Shown: piece after piece, positions 8,129 through 18,144 of the stretch
Layout of the letters: each line of letters starts with the position of its first letter
How positions within the stretch are numbered: position 1 is the first letter of the stretch
NCBI GenBank assembly: GCA_009777995.1
Contig: WRKT01000005.1
Location: forward strand, 62,001-126,000
From: Treponema sp.
GTDB taxonomy: Bacteria; Spirochaetota; Spirochaetia; Treponematales; Breznakiellaceae
Direction of reading: 5' to 3'
Length of the DNA: 64,000 nt
Notes under the pieces: model-generated
The model's input: only the letters and a program-made list of their open reading frames with translations
Told to the model about the DNA's origin: nothing
Databases searched by the model: none
Program-made: the position numbers and the translations under genes

Positions 8129-9667
8129 ATGAGGGTCATATATATAGTTCTCGGTATTCTAACTGTGGTTCTCATACTCATCGGCCTTGCAGGAATTTAC
8201 TTCACAGCTGCATCGTATAGGCAGATACAGAACTCTCTAATGCAGGAAATCCGGGAAACCCAAGCAGAAATTGACAGGCTTTCGCGAAACTTTACTTTAA
8301 TGGCAGAAGAGAATAATGAACTTCGCCGTATTCTAAGACAGCCTGAAATCGCATACGAACTGCAAAGCAATAGAAGGTCCTCTCTCGATATGGATGATAT
8401 GCGAGGCTCTAATAACCGTCTTGCATACTTCCATGCAGTTGAGCACCTTGCCAATTTAATTGAAAATAACGAAAAATCAAATGAAAGTTTACTCACCCCC
8501 AATCGCACAGTGCAGAGAATCGATAATAGCAATTTAGATGATTTTTTAATCGAACAGAACTTAGGTGAACTCGAAGAGCTTTTTAACGATTCGGGTTTCG
8601 TTGCCTATCTTAGAACAATGAACCTGATCCTCTCCAGGGAACCGAATGAAGATTCAGAGTTTGTTTTCTTTGACTTTTTTAACCTTGAGGGAACCAGAGT
8701 CGGATCAATCGGGATTCAAAAAGGAGCAGGCGGGATTTATCTTCTTGATGAACAATATGTACCTCTTGGTGCAATTCAAACTTTTGGTATGGGATTAGGT
8801 GATAATTCCCCGGATTCAATCCCCGACTTCGACATGCTCCCCGTTGGCCCGTCGGAAAGAGGAAGCAGTCTTAATGTTCTAATTGTAGGCACGAATCAGC
8901 AGCTTACCGACACTCTTATTCTTGCAATGGCCCATGAAGATACACAGACAGTCGACTTAATTAGCTTGCCAAGGGATCTCTTTTTCGGGGGTCGAAAAAT
9001 CAACGAATACTATTATAACTATGGCCCGAGGCGGCTGGTAAGAGAAATGGAAGCCATGACAGGCTTCGATATCGATCACTATATTATTATTGATATGTAT
9101 GCCTTTATCGATGTTATCGATATTCTGGGCGGGGTTGAAATTACTCTGAATGCTCCCCTTGTTGATCCCACCTACCGTGTCCGCGATGGCGGACAATGGT
9201 CCACTCTTTTTTATCCTGCAGGTACCCATCAGCTAAACGGAATAGAGGCCCTAAGAGTATCACGCTCGCGGCACTTCATCTCCGACTTCGGAAGATCCCG
9301 CCATCAGCAATTAATCCTTTCTTCTATTATCGATCAAGTCACCGCTCTCGGAATAAGTGATATTCGCAGAGTCCATGAGCTTGCAATGGTTTTTATGCGA
9401 TATGTAGAAACAGATTTTACTCCTGCAGATATTGTCAGAAATATTGTCAGGTTTCGCTCTATAAGTGTAGAAAACCGGGCAGTCTTTGACACAAATACCA
9501 TCCTTTACGCAACCTATGCCAACCTTTTGCGTCAGGGATTAAGAGCAGATCAGGTTGATGAGAGCTTTAATCTTGGTCAATATATATTATTACCAATAAA
9601 CGATGACTGGTCACTGATACATCGTTTTATTCTTTCTGCAATTCAAGTTCCCGGGGAGGAATATTAA
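8129..9667 (+). CDS. LytR-CpsA-Psr (LCP) family protein
   Basis: LCP proteins transfer lipid-linked polymers to peptidoglycan or other envelope acceptors on the outer face of the inner membrane. This 512-residue protein has one N-terminal membrane helix (residues 5-28), then a coiled-coil stretch with many Glu/Asn (about 35-75) and a poorly conserved region to 245. The LCP domain follows from SSLNVLIVGTN: DTLILA, SLPRDLF, the catalytic-site Arg, DHYIIIDMYAFI, GGVEITL, the GTHQLNGIEALRVSRSRH stretch and FGRSRHQQ are all family marks. The long linker before the LCP domain is unusual. It is followed 2 bp later by a sensor kinase. Confidence 0.82.
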   Translation: MRVIYIVLGILTVVLILIGLAGIYFTAASYRQIQNSLMQEIRETQAEIDRLSRNFTLMAEENNELRRILRQPEIAYELQSNRRSSLDMDDMRGSNNRLAYFHAVEHLANLIENNEKSNESLLTPNRTVQRIDNSNLDDFLIEQNLGELEELFNDSGFVAYLRTMNLILSREPNEDSEFVFFDFFNLEGTRVGSIGIQKGAGGIYLLDEQYVPLGAIQTFGMGLGDNSPDSIPDFDMLPVGPSERGSSLNVLIVGTNQQLTDTLILAMAHEDTQTVDLISLPRDLFFGGRKINEYYYNYGPRRLVREMEAMTGFDIDHYIIIDMYAFIDVIDILGGVEITLNAPLVDPTYRVRDGGQWSTLFYPAGTHQLNGIEALRVSRSRHFISDFGRSRHQQLILSSIIDQVTALGISDIRRVHELAMVFMRYVETDFTPADIVRNIVRFRSISVENRAVFDTNTILYATYANLLRQGLRADQVDESFNLGQYILLPINDDWSLIHRFILSAIQVPGEEY

Positions 9668-9669
9668 TT

Positions 9670-12087
9670 ATGAAACGTTCGAATATACTAACCCTCCATT
9701 GGAAAATGCTATTGATACTTGCACTATGCATTGCAATACCATTTATCTCAATCGGGTATATTGTAAGTGAAATTAACTCCAATATCTTTCTAGAGAAAAA
9801 GACAGAAAATCTTATCTCAATCGCAAGAATGTTGGACACTCAGCTTGTAGACGGCGGATACGATGAAATATTGATGAATGCAGGGATGCTCCATGCTTCA
9901 AAAGAAGAACAGATTGCAGTCCTTAACGAAGCACTTTGGGAAATAACTGACCGCATCTCTCAAATCAGCGAAGGCCTTGGTGTAGGATTTTACTCCCGCG
10001 CACTCGATGCCATTCTGACATACGGCCCCTCGTCAGAGTATTCCGCAACTGTAGGCATTCCCATAGCAGATACACATCCCGGCAGGGTTGTCATGGCAAC
10101 TAACACACCCGATGTTATCATGGGAACCATGGTTCGCGGAAACATTATGAATGCAATGCATCCAATCGAGAGGAACGGTGAAGTCATAGGCTATATTTGG
10201 GCAAACGAGCTCGTTTCTGATCTTGAAAGAGACCTTCAAAGAGCCTCAACTCTGATTTTCCTCCTTCTCACTGCTGCTTATATAATAATGATAATTATAG
10301 TCGTAGTGTTTCTCAACCGTATAATTCGTACCGAGCAGGAATCGGGAGCCGCAATAGAGAAGGCCCTTGAGAAGGCACAGCATATCGAAAGGCTAATGAA
10401 AACCGTAAATGATGCCGTCACTTCTCTACTTATAGCAGACGACGACTCATTTAATGCAGCATTGCAGGACTGTATGCAGATGATGGGCACAGTATTTGAT
10501 GCAGAGCAGATCTGCATTTGGAAACACATATCCTTCCCCGAAGACGGCAATCATGTATATGAACTTTCAGCATACTGGCCTGAAAACAACCTTGTCGGCA
10601 TAGATCCTTCGCAATTTGCAAAAATGAGCATAATATCCGACATGAAAATAGTATTTACCGAAAATAAAAGCTTTAAAGTAATAACAGCCGACTTAAGCGA
10701 AGAAGACAATAGAATAGCAGTTAACATGAATTTAAAATCCATGTTTGCCTTCCCGGTATATCTGCAAGAGAATTATTGGGGTTGTGTCTGCTTTTTCAAT
10801 ATTCGTAATGAAAGAACCATCGCAGAAGAAGAGCAGACAGTTTTATTATCGGGAAGCCTCTTAATGGCAAACGCAATTTCCCGGAACGAAATGCTGCAAG
10901 ACCTTGTAAAAACCCGCGAAGACGCACTTGCAGCCACCAAGGCTAAAAGCGCATTCCTTGCAAATATATCGCACGAAATACGAACGCCAATGAACGCGAT
11001 AATCGGTATGGCAACAATAGGCAAGTCGTCAGACGACCAACAACGTAAGGACTATGCCTTTGAAAAAATCGAAAACTCTTCAGCCCATCTTTTAAGTGTA
11101 ATAAATGACGTGCTTGACATATCAAAAATAGAGGCAGGAAAGCACGAGATATCCAGTGTAGTATTTGACTTTAATAAAATGGTTCAGCAGATAATCGATA
11201 TCTTTAAACAGCGAATAGAAGACAGGGGACAGGTTTTCATAACGAATATTGACACTAATATTCCCAAGATGCTCGTAGCCGACGATCAAAGACTAAAGCA
11301 GGTTATAATTAACTTTCTATCGAATGCAGTAAAGTTTACCCCCGAAGAGGGAACCATAGAATGGTCAATTAAACTCCTTGAAAAGAATGAAACAACAGCA
11401 AGCATACAGGTAAATGTGCGTGATACCGGCATTGGAATATCAAAAGAACAGGAAGTGAAACTTTTCAGCGCCTTCGAGCAGGCAGAAAGTAATACAACTC
11501 GGAAATACGGAGGAACAGGCCTCGGTCTTGCAATATCAAAAAGCATAGTGGAACTCATGGGCGGCCGAATATGGCTCGAATCAGAGTTTGGCAAGGGCTC
11601 CACATTTTCCTTTATAATTCCTGTCGGCATCGCAACCGAAAACGATATTAAAGGTAAAAGCTACTTTGATTTACCCGAAGATGCCAATCTTGAAACAAGT
11701 GATAACTTTACAGGTAAGTATGTTCTTCTTGCAGAAGACGTGGAAATAAACCGCGAAATATTCATGACCATGCTTGAAACCACCGGCATCCAATTCGATT
11801 GCGCAGAAAACGGTGCCGAAGCCGTCCGCCTGTTCAGTAAGAACCCCGATAAATACGATATGATATTCATGGATGTTCAAATGCCTGAAATGGACGGCTA
11901 CGATGCAACACGCCTAATTCGAACCCTCGAGATTATAAACGCGACAAACATACCTATTATAGCAACCACAGCCAATGTTTATAAAGAGGATATCGAAAAA
12001 GGCGTTGAAGCAGGCATGAGTGACCACCTTGCTAAACCTTTGGACTTCGAGGAAGTCTTTAAAGTACTAAGGAAGTATTTAAGGTAG
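9670..12087 (+). CDS. Hybrid sensor histidine kinase with receiver domain
   Basis: Membrane-bound two-component sensor of 805 residues. Helices at about 12-35 and 197-217 flank an extracytoplasmic sensor domain. A cytoplasmic GAF-like region (about 245-410) and a coiled coil lead to the HisKA box ISHEIRTPMNAIIG with the phospho-His near residue 435. The ATPase boxes follow: N (NFLSNAVKFTPEEG), G1 (VRDTGIGIS) and G2 (GGTGLGLAIS). The C-terminal receiver (from about 683) has phospho-Asp in MDVQMPEMDGYDAT near residue 735. No response regulator or HPt gene is adjacent, so the output is unknown. It starts 2 bp after the LCP gene, suggesting that it monitors the envelope. Confidence 0.9.
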   Translation: MKRSNILTLHWKMLLILALCIAIPFISIGYIVSEINSNIFLEKKTENLISIARMLDTQLVDGGYDEILMNAGMLHASKEEQIAVLNEALWEITDRISQISEGLGVGFYSRALDAILTYGPSSEYSATVGIPIADTHPGRVVMATNTPDVIMGTMVRGNIMNAMHPIERNGEVIGYIWANELVSDLERDLQRASTLIFLLLTAAYIIMIIIVVVFLNRIIRTEQESGAAIEKALEKAQHIERLMKTVNDAVTSLLIADDDSFNAALQDCMQMMGTVFDAEQICIWKHISFPEDGNHVYELSAYWPENNLVGIDPSQFAKMSIISDMKIVFTENKSFKVITADLSEEDNRIAVNMNLKSMFAFPVYLQENYWGCVCFFNIRNERTIAEEEQTVLLSGSLLMANAISRNEMLQDLVKTREDALAATKAKSAFLANISHEIRTPMNAIIGMATIGKSSDDQQRKDYAFEKIENSSAHLLSVINDVLDISKIEAGKHEISSVVFDFNKMVQQIIDIFKQRIEDRGQVFITNIDTNIPKMLVADDQRLKQVIINFLSNAVKFTPEEGTIEWSIKLLEKNETTASIQVNVRDTGIGISKEQEVKLFSAFEQAESNTTRKYGGTGLGLAISKSIVELMGGRIWLESEFGKGSTFSFIIPVGIATENDIKGKSYFDLPEDANLETSDNFTGKYVLLAEDVEINREIFMTMLETTGIQFDCAENGAEAVRLFSKNPDKYDMIFMDVQMPEMDGYDATRLIRTLEIINATNIPIIATTANVYKEDIEKGVEAGMSDHLAKPLDFEEVFKVLRKYLR

Positions 12088-12090
12088 AAC

Positions 12091-13893
12091 CTATTTTAAC
12101 TTCCGGGTAATATCAACAACCTCATCTATCATCGATGAAACATAGTTAATCATGCTTAAAAGCGGCTGCTCTGTAGTCAGATCAACTTCTGCCATTTTTG
12201 CAAGTTCCACCGGTTTTAAAGTACCGCCCGCCTTAAGAACATCAAGCCAGGTTTCTACTTTAATCTTACCGCTCCTGATATTTTCAAATGCAGCAGTTGC
12301 GACAGTTAATCCGGCCGAATATGTGTATGGATAAAGACCCATAAAATAGTGCGGCTGACGCATCCATGTTCTTCCCGCATAATCGGGAACCTCAACTGCA
12401 TCGCCCCAGAATTTCTTGATCGTACCAAGCATCAAATCGTTTAAAACCTTGGCAGTTATCGGTTTCTTTGCTTCCACAAGGCGATACACTTCCCTCTGGT
12501 AATTTGCTTCAAGTAAGTGAGTTACACAGTTATGGTAATATGTGCGAGAAACCATCGAAGAAAGCACCCATCGTTTAAAGCGTGCATCCGATTCCTTTGC
12601 CTTAAGATGTTCTGCCATTACAATTTCATTCATTGTTGACGGTGCCTCTACAAAGTACATTGAAGGTCTTGTATTAAAGGCATTCTGTGCCGCACTGCAG
12701 AAGTAGAAATGTCCCGCATGGCCAAGCTCATGAGCAAGAACAAAGACCTCGTTCATTTGATTATTCCAGTTCAATAATATGTATGAACCCTTTCGGTATG
12801 GAGAAGCACAGAAACCGCCCGTAGATTTACCAAGACTCTTCGGGAAATCTATCCATCTTTCATCATAAGACCTTTCAATCATTTTTCGGTATTCAGGCCC
12901 AAGCAATTCAAGACTTTCAAGCGCATATTTTTTTGACTCTGCCGCAGTCACAGTCGGCTCAAACTCAGGGTCCACCGCAAGGTGCAGGTCTGCATAAGTC
13001 ATTTTATCGAGACCATGAATCTCTTTTAAAAGACTTGCATATTTACGCATTGCAGGAGCAAGTTTCTCCATTATAATATCTATTTGACGGTTATAAAGCT
13101 CTAATGACACATCTTGAATATCAAGTAAATAATCGAATACAGTATCAAAACCTTTAAGGTTGGCATAAGCCTTTTCTTTTAGAATCTGGGTTTGGTAATT
13201 ATTCGCAAGACCATTTTCATACTCCCCGAGCTTTGCATAAAAGTTTTCAAATGCCGTCCTTCTAATTTCTGTGTTAATCTCGTTTGACCACCCACCCTCG
13301 AAAAGACTGAAGGACTGATCGTGAGTTTTCCCTGCAGCAGTAAATGTCCCGAAGTTCATGTCGGAGAGTTTTGACTTTTGATATATTTCTCTTGGCGCAT
13401 TCAAAACCTGACTAAATTCCGAAAGTGCCTTTTCTACGATTGGATCCAGCTTATGTTTTAAATCCTTGATTACCTTCTCAAGAAAGATTTTATTCTCTGT
13501 TGCCTCGTTTTTCGCAGTTTCAAGAAGAGAAGGATCAAGAGCCTGCAGCTCCGACATGAAAAAGACGAGCTTCTTATTTACATCCGCAGCAAAAATCCCA
13601 AATTTGCCGCTCCTTATTGCATTTTCTTCGTTTGTTTGGTCGCTTGAAAGGTTCAGTGACTGGAAAGTACCAACATAATTAAGCAAAACTTGCAAATCCC
13701 TGAAATCATCAAGTGCCTTATTGATAATCCCCGATGAATTAAGCTTACCCTTATAGTTATCCACAAAGGCATTTGTCTTCTTTTCTGCATCAGAAAGTGC
13801 AGCCTCGTAATCCGCTTCCGTTTTGTATAAACGTGATAAATCCCAAGTTTCCTGCACGTTTACCTCATTTCTTTTCAATGCCTTCTGTGCCAT
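12091..13893 (-). CDS. pepF: Oligoendopeptidase F (M3 family)
   Basis: A cytoplasmic zinc peptidase that cuts short peptides. The 600-residue protein has the M3 motif HELGHAGH near residue 395, with the third ligand in the APSTMNEIVMAEHL segment about 25 residues on, and the family GLYPYTYSAGL element near the C-terminus. The ATG has a good ribosome site (AAGGAG, 7-nt spacing). It stands alone between the convergent kinase gene and the terminator-like hairpin after glnN. Confidence 0.9.
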   Translation of the reverse strand: MAQKALKRNEVNVQETWDLSRLYKTEADYEAALSDAEKKTNAFVDNYKGKLNSSGIINKALDDFRDLQVLLNYVGTFQSLNLSSDQTNEENAIRSGKFGIFAADVNKKLVFFMSELQALDPSLLETAKNEATENKIFLEKVIKDLKHKLDPIVEKALSEFSQVLNAPREIYQKSKLSDMNFGTFTAAGKTHDQSFSLFEGGWSNEINTEIRRTAFENFYAKLGEYENGLANNYQTQILKEKAYANLKGFDTVFDYLLDIQDVSLELYNRQIDIIMEKLAPAMRKYASLLKEIHGLDKMTYADLHLAVDPEFEPTVTAAESKKYALESLELLGPEYRKMIERSYDERWIDFPKSLGKSTGGFCASPYRKGSYILLNWNNQMNEVFVLAHELGHAGHFYFCSAAQNAFNTRPSMYFVEAPSTMNEIVMAEHLKAKESDARFKRWVLSSMVSRTYYHNCVTHLLEANYQREVYRLVEAKKPITAKVLNDLMLGTIKKFWGDAVEVPDYAGRTWMRQPHYFMGLYPYTYSAGLTVATAAFENIRSGKIKVETWLDVLKAGGTLKPVELAKMAEVDLTTEQPLLSMINYVSSMIDEVVDITRKLK

Positions 13894-13956
13894 GTATGGT
13901 CTCCTTTTATGGTTTTATTGGTGGTAAAATTGTGGATGATAAACGGTGCAAAGTCA

Positions 13957-13993
13957 AGAGTTATAAAATTAGAAAAACTAATTTTATAACTCT
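13957..13993. terminator. 16-bp perfect hairpin after glnN
   Basis: AGAGTTATAAAATTAG and its exact complement are separated by five bases and end one base before the glnN stop codon. The stem is A/T-rich and long. On the minus strand it is not followed by a clear T-run, so it may protect the 3' end as well as stop transcription. It also lies in the pepF upstream region. Confidence 0.55.
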
Positions 13994-16084
13994 TTAAATA
14001 ACGCTGTAGAATAGCTCGGCATAGGATGGCATAAGCCAATGCTTCTTTGCCACCATTATTTCCAGCTCATCAACTGTTTCCCGCATTTTCGACATTGCTG
14101 CAGATACCTTGTTTCCATATAATTCAGCCCGGGCATCAGGCCTTTGTTCATTCTTTGCCTCTTCTTCAGCATTTATTAAGTAGTTCAGTTCTTCAAGCAG
14201 CCTTGCAGACAAATCGGCAATTTTTCCTAAGAAAGTACTTTCCAAAAGAGTATTAAAATTACCAAGAGCAGTTTTACGCTCAAGGAGCTCAGAAAGATCC
14301 TTCTGATATCCAATACATGCAGGGATTATATATTCAAATGTAATATCAATCATTGCCAAAGCTTCTATACTCAATGTTTTGCTATAGCATTCAGCAAGTA
14401 TTTCATACTGAGAATGCAGTTCAATTTCAGAATATACACAGTGCCTGGTAAAAAGAGAAATACTCTTTTCAGTAATGAGCACAGGAAGCGCATCCACAGT
14501 TTTTTTCAAGTTTGATAATCCGCGCCGCTCTGCTTCCTTTAGCCATTCTTCACTATAATTATTGCCGTTAAAGATGATACCCTTATGGTTTCTATATGTA
14601 GTCTTGATAAGAGAAGCAAGTGCGGAATTGAAATCTTCAGCATTTTCCAGAGAGTCTGCAAACTGTGCAAGAACATCTGCCACAATTGTATTTATAACAG
14701 TGTTGGGGCCTGCCCCTGAAAATGATGATCCTAACATTCGAAACTCAAACTTATTCCCGGTAAATGCAAATGGGGAAGTGCGGTTTCTGTCTGTAGTATC
14801 CTTTGGAAAATATGGCAATGCTGTAACACCAATCTCCATTTGGTACATTCTCTTATTACTGTACTCAGAACCTGAATCAATAGACTGTAATATCTCTGTA
14901 AGCTCATCACCTAAAAACATTGAAACAATCGCAGGCGGCGCTTCATTTGCACCCAAGCGGTGCTCGTTTCCGGCACTTGCAGTTGAAGCTCGGATCAAAT
15001 CCCGGTATTCATCGACAGCCTTAATAACAGCCACAAGGAAGAGCAGGAACTGTGCGTTTTCGTATGGAGTCTCACCCGGCTCAAGAAGATTTGCTCCCGT
15101 ATCCGTAGAAATGGACCAGTTATTATGCTTTCCGCTTCCATTAACTCCCATAAATGGCTTTTCATGCAGCAGACATACAAGACCATGCCTGTTTGCAACA
15201 CTCTTCATCAATTCCATTGTCAGCTGATTATGATCTGTTGCAATATTACTTGTGCCATAAATTGCGGCCAACTCATGCTGTGCCGGAGCTACTTCATTGT
15301 GTTTGGTCTTTGCATGAACACCAAGCTTCCAGAGTTCTTCATCAAGTTCCTTCATGAAAGCCGACACCCTAGGTTTCAAACTGCCATAATAATGATCTTC
15401 AAGCTCCTGCCCTTTTGGCGGGCGGGCACCAAACAAGGTCCTGCCTGTATAAATTAAATCAGGACGTTTTAAGAACATTTCCTTGTCTATGATGAAATAC
15501 TCCTGCTCAAGTCCAACCACAGGAACCACGTGCTTAACCCTTGTATTTCCAAAAAGCTTTAGCACACGCAGAGCCTGTTTATTGATTGCTTCCATTGAAC
15601 GAAGCAGCGGAGTCTTTTTATCCAAGGCCTGACCGCTATACGAACAAAATGCAGTTGGTATGCATAGCGTCCCATCTTTAATAAAAGCATAAGACGTGGT
15701 ATCCCAAACCGTATAACCTCGCGCCTCAAAGGTGGCCCGAAGTCCGCCTGAGGGGAAACTCGATGCATCCGGTTCCCCACGGACAAGCTCTTCACCTGAA
15801 AACTTCATGATAACTTTCCCCTCCCCCGTGGGAGTGATAAAACTCTCATGCTTCTCGGCAGTAATACCTGTCATTGGCTGAAACCAGTGGGTAAAATGAG
15901 TCACACCTTTTTCAACTGCCCAGTCCTTCATTGCATTTGCAACAACGTTTGCAAGATCCAGATCAAGACGTGTCCCCTGCGACATTGTTTTTTTTAATGC
16001 ATTATAAGCATTCTCAGGCAGTCTCGTTTTCATAACATCTTCGTTGAAAACCATGCTTCCGAATAAATTTGCAGTATTATTCAT
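13994..16084 (-). CDS. glnN: Glutamine synthetase type III
   Basis: Makes glutamine from glutamate, ammonia and ATP; GSIII is the large dodecameric form found in Bacteroides, cyanobacteria, clostridia and treponemes. At 696 residues the length is right. GSIII marks are visible: [16 protein letters not shown] at the start, [25 protein letters not shown] and [13 protein letters not shown]. The frame is open for 40 more codons upstream, but these overlap the preceding gene and encode an implausible Leu-rich segment. The start at 16084 has TTAAGGGA before it and leaves a 13-bp gap to that gene. Confidence 0.92.
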   Translation of the reverse strand: MNNTANLFGSMVFNEDVMKTRLPENAYNALKKTMSQGTRLDLDLANVVANAMKDWAVEKGVTHFTHWFQPMTGITAEKHESFITPTGEGKVIMKFSGEELVRGEPDASSFPSGGLRATFEARGYTVWDTTSYAFIKDGTLCIPTAFCSYSGQALDKKTPLLRSMEAINKQALRVLKLFGNTRVKHVVPVVGLEQEYFIIDKEMFLKRPDLIYTGRTLFGARPPKGQELEDHYYGSLKPRVSAFMKELDEELWKLGVHAKTKHNEVAPAQHELAAIYGTSNIATDHNQLTMELMKSVANRHGLVCLLHEKPFMGVNGSGKHNNWSISTDTGANLLEPGETPYENAQFLLFLVAVIKAVDEYRDLIRASTASAGNEHRLGANEAPPAIVSMFLGDELTEILQSIDSGSEYSNKRMYQMEIGVTALPYFPKDTTDRNRTSPFAFTGNKFEFRMLGSSFSGAGPNTVINTIVADVLAQFADSLENAEDFNSALASLIKTTYRNHKGIIFNGNNYSEEWLKEAERRGLSNLKKTVDALPVLITEKSISLFTRHCVYSEIELHSQYEILAECYSKTLSIEALAMIDITFEYIIPACIGYQKDLSELLERKTALGNFNTLLESTFLGKIADLSARLLEELNYLINAEEEAKNEQRPDARAELYGNKVSAAMSKMRETVDELEIMVAKKHWLMPSYAELFYSVI

Positions 16085-16097
16085 TTTATCCCTTAAT

Positions 16098-16838
16098 TTA
16101 ACTGCTAATAATAGCATCAGCAACAAGATCAACAAGGATATCCAGCATCCGCTTTCCCTTTTCGATACTTGCTTTTGTCGGATCACCTGTAGCACCCGTT
16201 TCACTTATTTCCTTGATGTCCCAGATAACATTCGCCTTTTCACTTGCTTTGATTAAATCTTGCGGGACTTGAGTTTTAGCACACTTTAGGTCTACAAGCT
16301 CAGGCCTTACAGCCATCATTATCGAAGTCTCACCCTCGCCCCCGTGGCCAAGCCCGTTCCAAACCTCAAAACGATCCCCCATAACAGGCCCAACCTTTTC
16401 CCACCAAGCAGGCAGGTACAAAATCTTCGCATCAAGATGCCTATCCTTTACCTTATGGGCTGCAATCTCTAAAGCCGGAATATTTCCGTCATGCCCATTA
16501 AGAATGTAAATCTTCTTGATGCCGTTATTGATAAGACTTTCCAAGATATCCTCAGCCACAGCAATTACAGTCTCGTAGCGAAGGGTAATAGACATAGGGA
16601 ATTTATTGTAGTTAATCGACGTGCCATAAGGCAAACAAGGTACCACAACCACATTCTCAAGACGCTCGGCAACTCGCCTCGCAACCTCTGTCGGTACAAA
16701 GGTATCAGGCCCAAGACAACAATGTGGGCCATGGCTCTCGCAGGAACCAAACGTGCAGATCGCCGTTACTTTGGAAGGGTCTTTAAGCAGGTCTTCTAGC
16801 TCACGCCCGGTGAACTCGTTAAGGAAGGTTTTCTTCAT
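16098..16838 (-). CDS. Creatininase family amidohydrolase
   Basis: A 246-residue protein of the creatininase / MftE superfamily, metal-dependent enzymes that open cyclic or linear amide bonds. The metal-binding marks are clear: [15 protein letters not shown] near residue 33, NGHDGN near residue 116 and [11 protein letters not shown] near residue 168. It sits 13 bp before glnN on the same strand and probably shares its transcript, so an ammonia-releasing or amide-handling role linked to nitrogen supply is plausible but inferred. A TATAAT-like -10 (16852-16857, minus strand) lies only 13 nt before the ATG and no ribosome site is visible. Confidence 0.8.
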   Translation of the reverse strand: MKKTFLNEFTGRELEDLLKDPSKVTAICTFGSCESHGPHCCLGPDTFVPTEVARRVAERLENVVVVPCLPYGTSINYNKFPMSITLRYETVIAVAEDILESLINNGIKKIYILNGHDGNIPALEIAAHKVKDRHLDAKILYLPAWWEKVGPVMGDRFEVWNGLGHGGEGETSIMMAVRPELVDLKCAKTQVPQDLIKASEKANVIWDIKEISETGATGDPTKASIEKGKRMLDILVDLVADAIISS

Positions 16839-16993
16839 GGGGGTAGTTTACATTATAATTCATGATCCATACTAGTCCGGTACAATGGGTACGCCCCAAA
16901 CAATTTTGCCGGTCTTGACTAACAGGGTATATTATAAAAATAGTAATATGTCTGATAGTAAAGAATTAATATCGTTTATCAAATTCAAAACAA

Positions 16994-17022
16994 TTTACAA
17001 AATTTAATCAATAATGTATAAT
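16994..17022 (+). promoter_or_regulatory. Strong promoter of the small Cys-rich gene
   Basis: TTTACA (16994-16999), exactly 17 bp, then TATAAT (17017-17022). The predicted leader of about 70 nt contains a two-part hairpin at 17037-17068 (GAATAT/ATATTC outside, GGCT/AGCC inside). The rest of 16839-16993 is AT-rich and I see no gene in it. Confidence 0.6.
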
Positions 17023-17097
17023 TAATAGCCTGTAAAGAATATTCGGCTGTCAGCCAAATGAGATATTCATTAATTAGGCTTTCAAGGAGAAATTATT

Positions 17098-17235
17098 ATG
17101 TGTCCATTCAGAGCTTTCGGAGGTTCAAAATGTAATGTTGATGGTAAAGCTAAATCAGATGATATGAGGCAATCTTTATGTAACTATAACACTCATGTAA
17201 ACTGTCCTCTATATAAGCAAGCTATGGGAAAATAG
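17098..17235 (+). CDS. 45-residue cysteine-containing small protein
   Basis: A short gene with a good ribosome site (AAGGAGA, 7-nt spacing), a near-consensus promoter upstream and a structured leader. The product has four Cys at positions 2, 12, 28 and 36, in the settings MCPF, GGSKCNV, SLCNY and VNCPLYKQ, so it could bind Zn or an Fe-S cluster. It is basic and has no hydrophobic segment. I do not recognise the family. Expression signals make it more likely to be real than a chance frame, but no homologue comparison was possible. Confidence 0.6.
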   Translation: MCPFRAFGGSKCNVDGKAKSDDMRQSLCNYNTHVNCPLYKQAMGK

Positions 17236-17269
17236 TTATTATAACGGGGGTACTCCTTTTATGTGGGGT

Positions 17270-17893
17270 TTATTGAAGCTTATGTTTCACATTTCCTTCT
17301 GCGTCAAAAATCTCAAAGCGTGGCATGTCGTCATTGTCAATATATAAGCGTATTCGTTGTTTGCCTTGTTTATCATATAAGTTAACACCAACACTGCCAT
17401 CTCTGTCTTTTCCCGCATGCATACGTAGAACATTTTGTGCCTTTAATTTGCTTTCAAATTCTTTCTTCTTTTCCGGATCATCCGTTTCTTTCATAGCTTT
17501 ACTAAGAGCTACAGTGTCCTTTATATGAGCACTGTTTCTATCAAAAACCCTAAATCCGTATGTTTTTCCTTTTTCATCTTCATCAAGGAGAACTTGAACC
17601 ACTTGATCGTTTTTATATTGATCAAAAGTCATGGAAAGACCTGAATTGTACCCTCCGTCAAGGCGTTTTTCACTTGAAAACAAAAGGCCGCCACTTTCAT
17701 CGCCCTCTGAATTATAGAACATAATCCCTGCCATACCCGTATCCTGCCTATGACCCGGTAAAATGTCTTCATTATCCATTAGAGCCGGAGGAATGTTTTT
17801 ACTGTTAAACAAGGACAATCTAACAGTTCCGTCAGGTTCAACAATTTCCATTCGCTCTGTTCGAATATGTTTATGGATTTTATCTTTTTCCAA
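17270..17893 (-). CDS. Hypothetical beta-rich protein
   Basis: A 207-residue soluble protein with no signal peptide that I cannot assign. It is built from repeated short segments of the type [F/Y]-[D/N]-x-x-G, for example FYNSEGDESGGLLF, YGFRVFDRN, VNLYDKQGKQRIRLYI and FEIFDAEGN, interspersed with charged stretches; this suggests a beta-strand repeat fold. A Lys/Glu-rich helix is seen near residues 132-150. It has no operon partner and lies between the small Cys gene and a RhuM remnant. The frame is long and codon use is ordinary, so the gene is probably real. Confidence 0.6.
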   Translation of the reverse strand: MEKDKIHKHIRTERMEIVEPDGTVRLSLFNSKNIPPALMDNEDILPGHRQDTGMAGIMFYNSEGDESGGLLFSSEKRLDGGYNSGLSMTFDQYKNDQVVQVLLDEDEKGKTYGFRVFDRNSAHIKDTVALSKAMKETDDPEKKKEFESKLKAQNVLRMHAGKDRDGSVGVNLYDKQGKQRIRLYIDNDDMPRFEIFDAEGNVKHKLQ

Positions 17894-17946
17894 TTGTAAT
17901 ACCCTCAGATTATTTTAACCTTGAGGGGAAGATAGGTCAATTCCTT

Positions 17947-18093
17947 TCAACCTGGCGTTTTCTTTCGGTTCGAACTAGCAAGAATTTCTTGCACCTCAGT
18001 CATCCATAAATCTTCATCAGAAAATCGTACAGACACTTTAGTAATACCGTTTTCATCCTGATAAAGAATGATGTTATTATTCGATTTGTTCAT
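17947..18093 (-). pseudogene. RhuM N-terminal remnant
   Basis: The 48-residue product starts NNNIILYQDENG and continues with VRFSDEDLWMTE, which matches the start of RhuM proteins; the full RhuM at 26.8-27.8 kb has NNIIIFKTDDE, then VRFHEETVWLT. It stops after 48 codons where RhuM runs to about 335, so it looks truncated. Its start region lies in an 84-bp segment repeated at 19.3 kb. It may instead be a small functional protein, but the family similarity at the N-terminus favours a remnant. Confidence 0.5.
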
Positions 18094-18144
18094 TTTTATC
18101 TAACCTTTACAAACATTACATAATATGTTATACTATACAAGTGC
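18061..18144. repeat. Divergent promoter repeat, copy 1
   Basis: This 84-bp segment matches 19269-19352 without gaps, with 11 differences by my count (about 87% identity). It carries the RhuM-type start codon leftward and a TTTACA-17-TATACT promoter followed by GTG rightward. Confidence 0.8.
18106..18134 (+). promoter_or_regulatory. Promoter directing an apparently leaderless GTG start
   Basis: TTTACA (18106-18111), 17 bp, TATACT (18129-18134), then six bases and the GTG at 18141. A transcript would start at or next to the GTG, and no Shine-Dalgarno sequence exists. The same spacing is kept in repeat copy 2. Confidence 0.6.

Noticed and set aside
13957-13993. Possible attachment site or IS end at the 16-bp repeat
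   Set aside because: No second copy, transposase or target duplication is seen; a 3'-end hairpin of glnN explains it.
14562-15227. Plus-strand open frame of 221 codons inside glnN
   Set aside because: It is wholly antisense to a clear glutamine synthetase, shows no family motifs, and is a by-product of codon use.
16085-16204. 40-codon N-terminal extension of glnN
   Set aside because: It overlaps the creatininase gene, gives an odd Leu-rich segment, and a better start with ribosome site lies at 16084.
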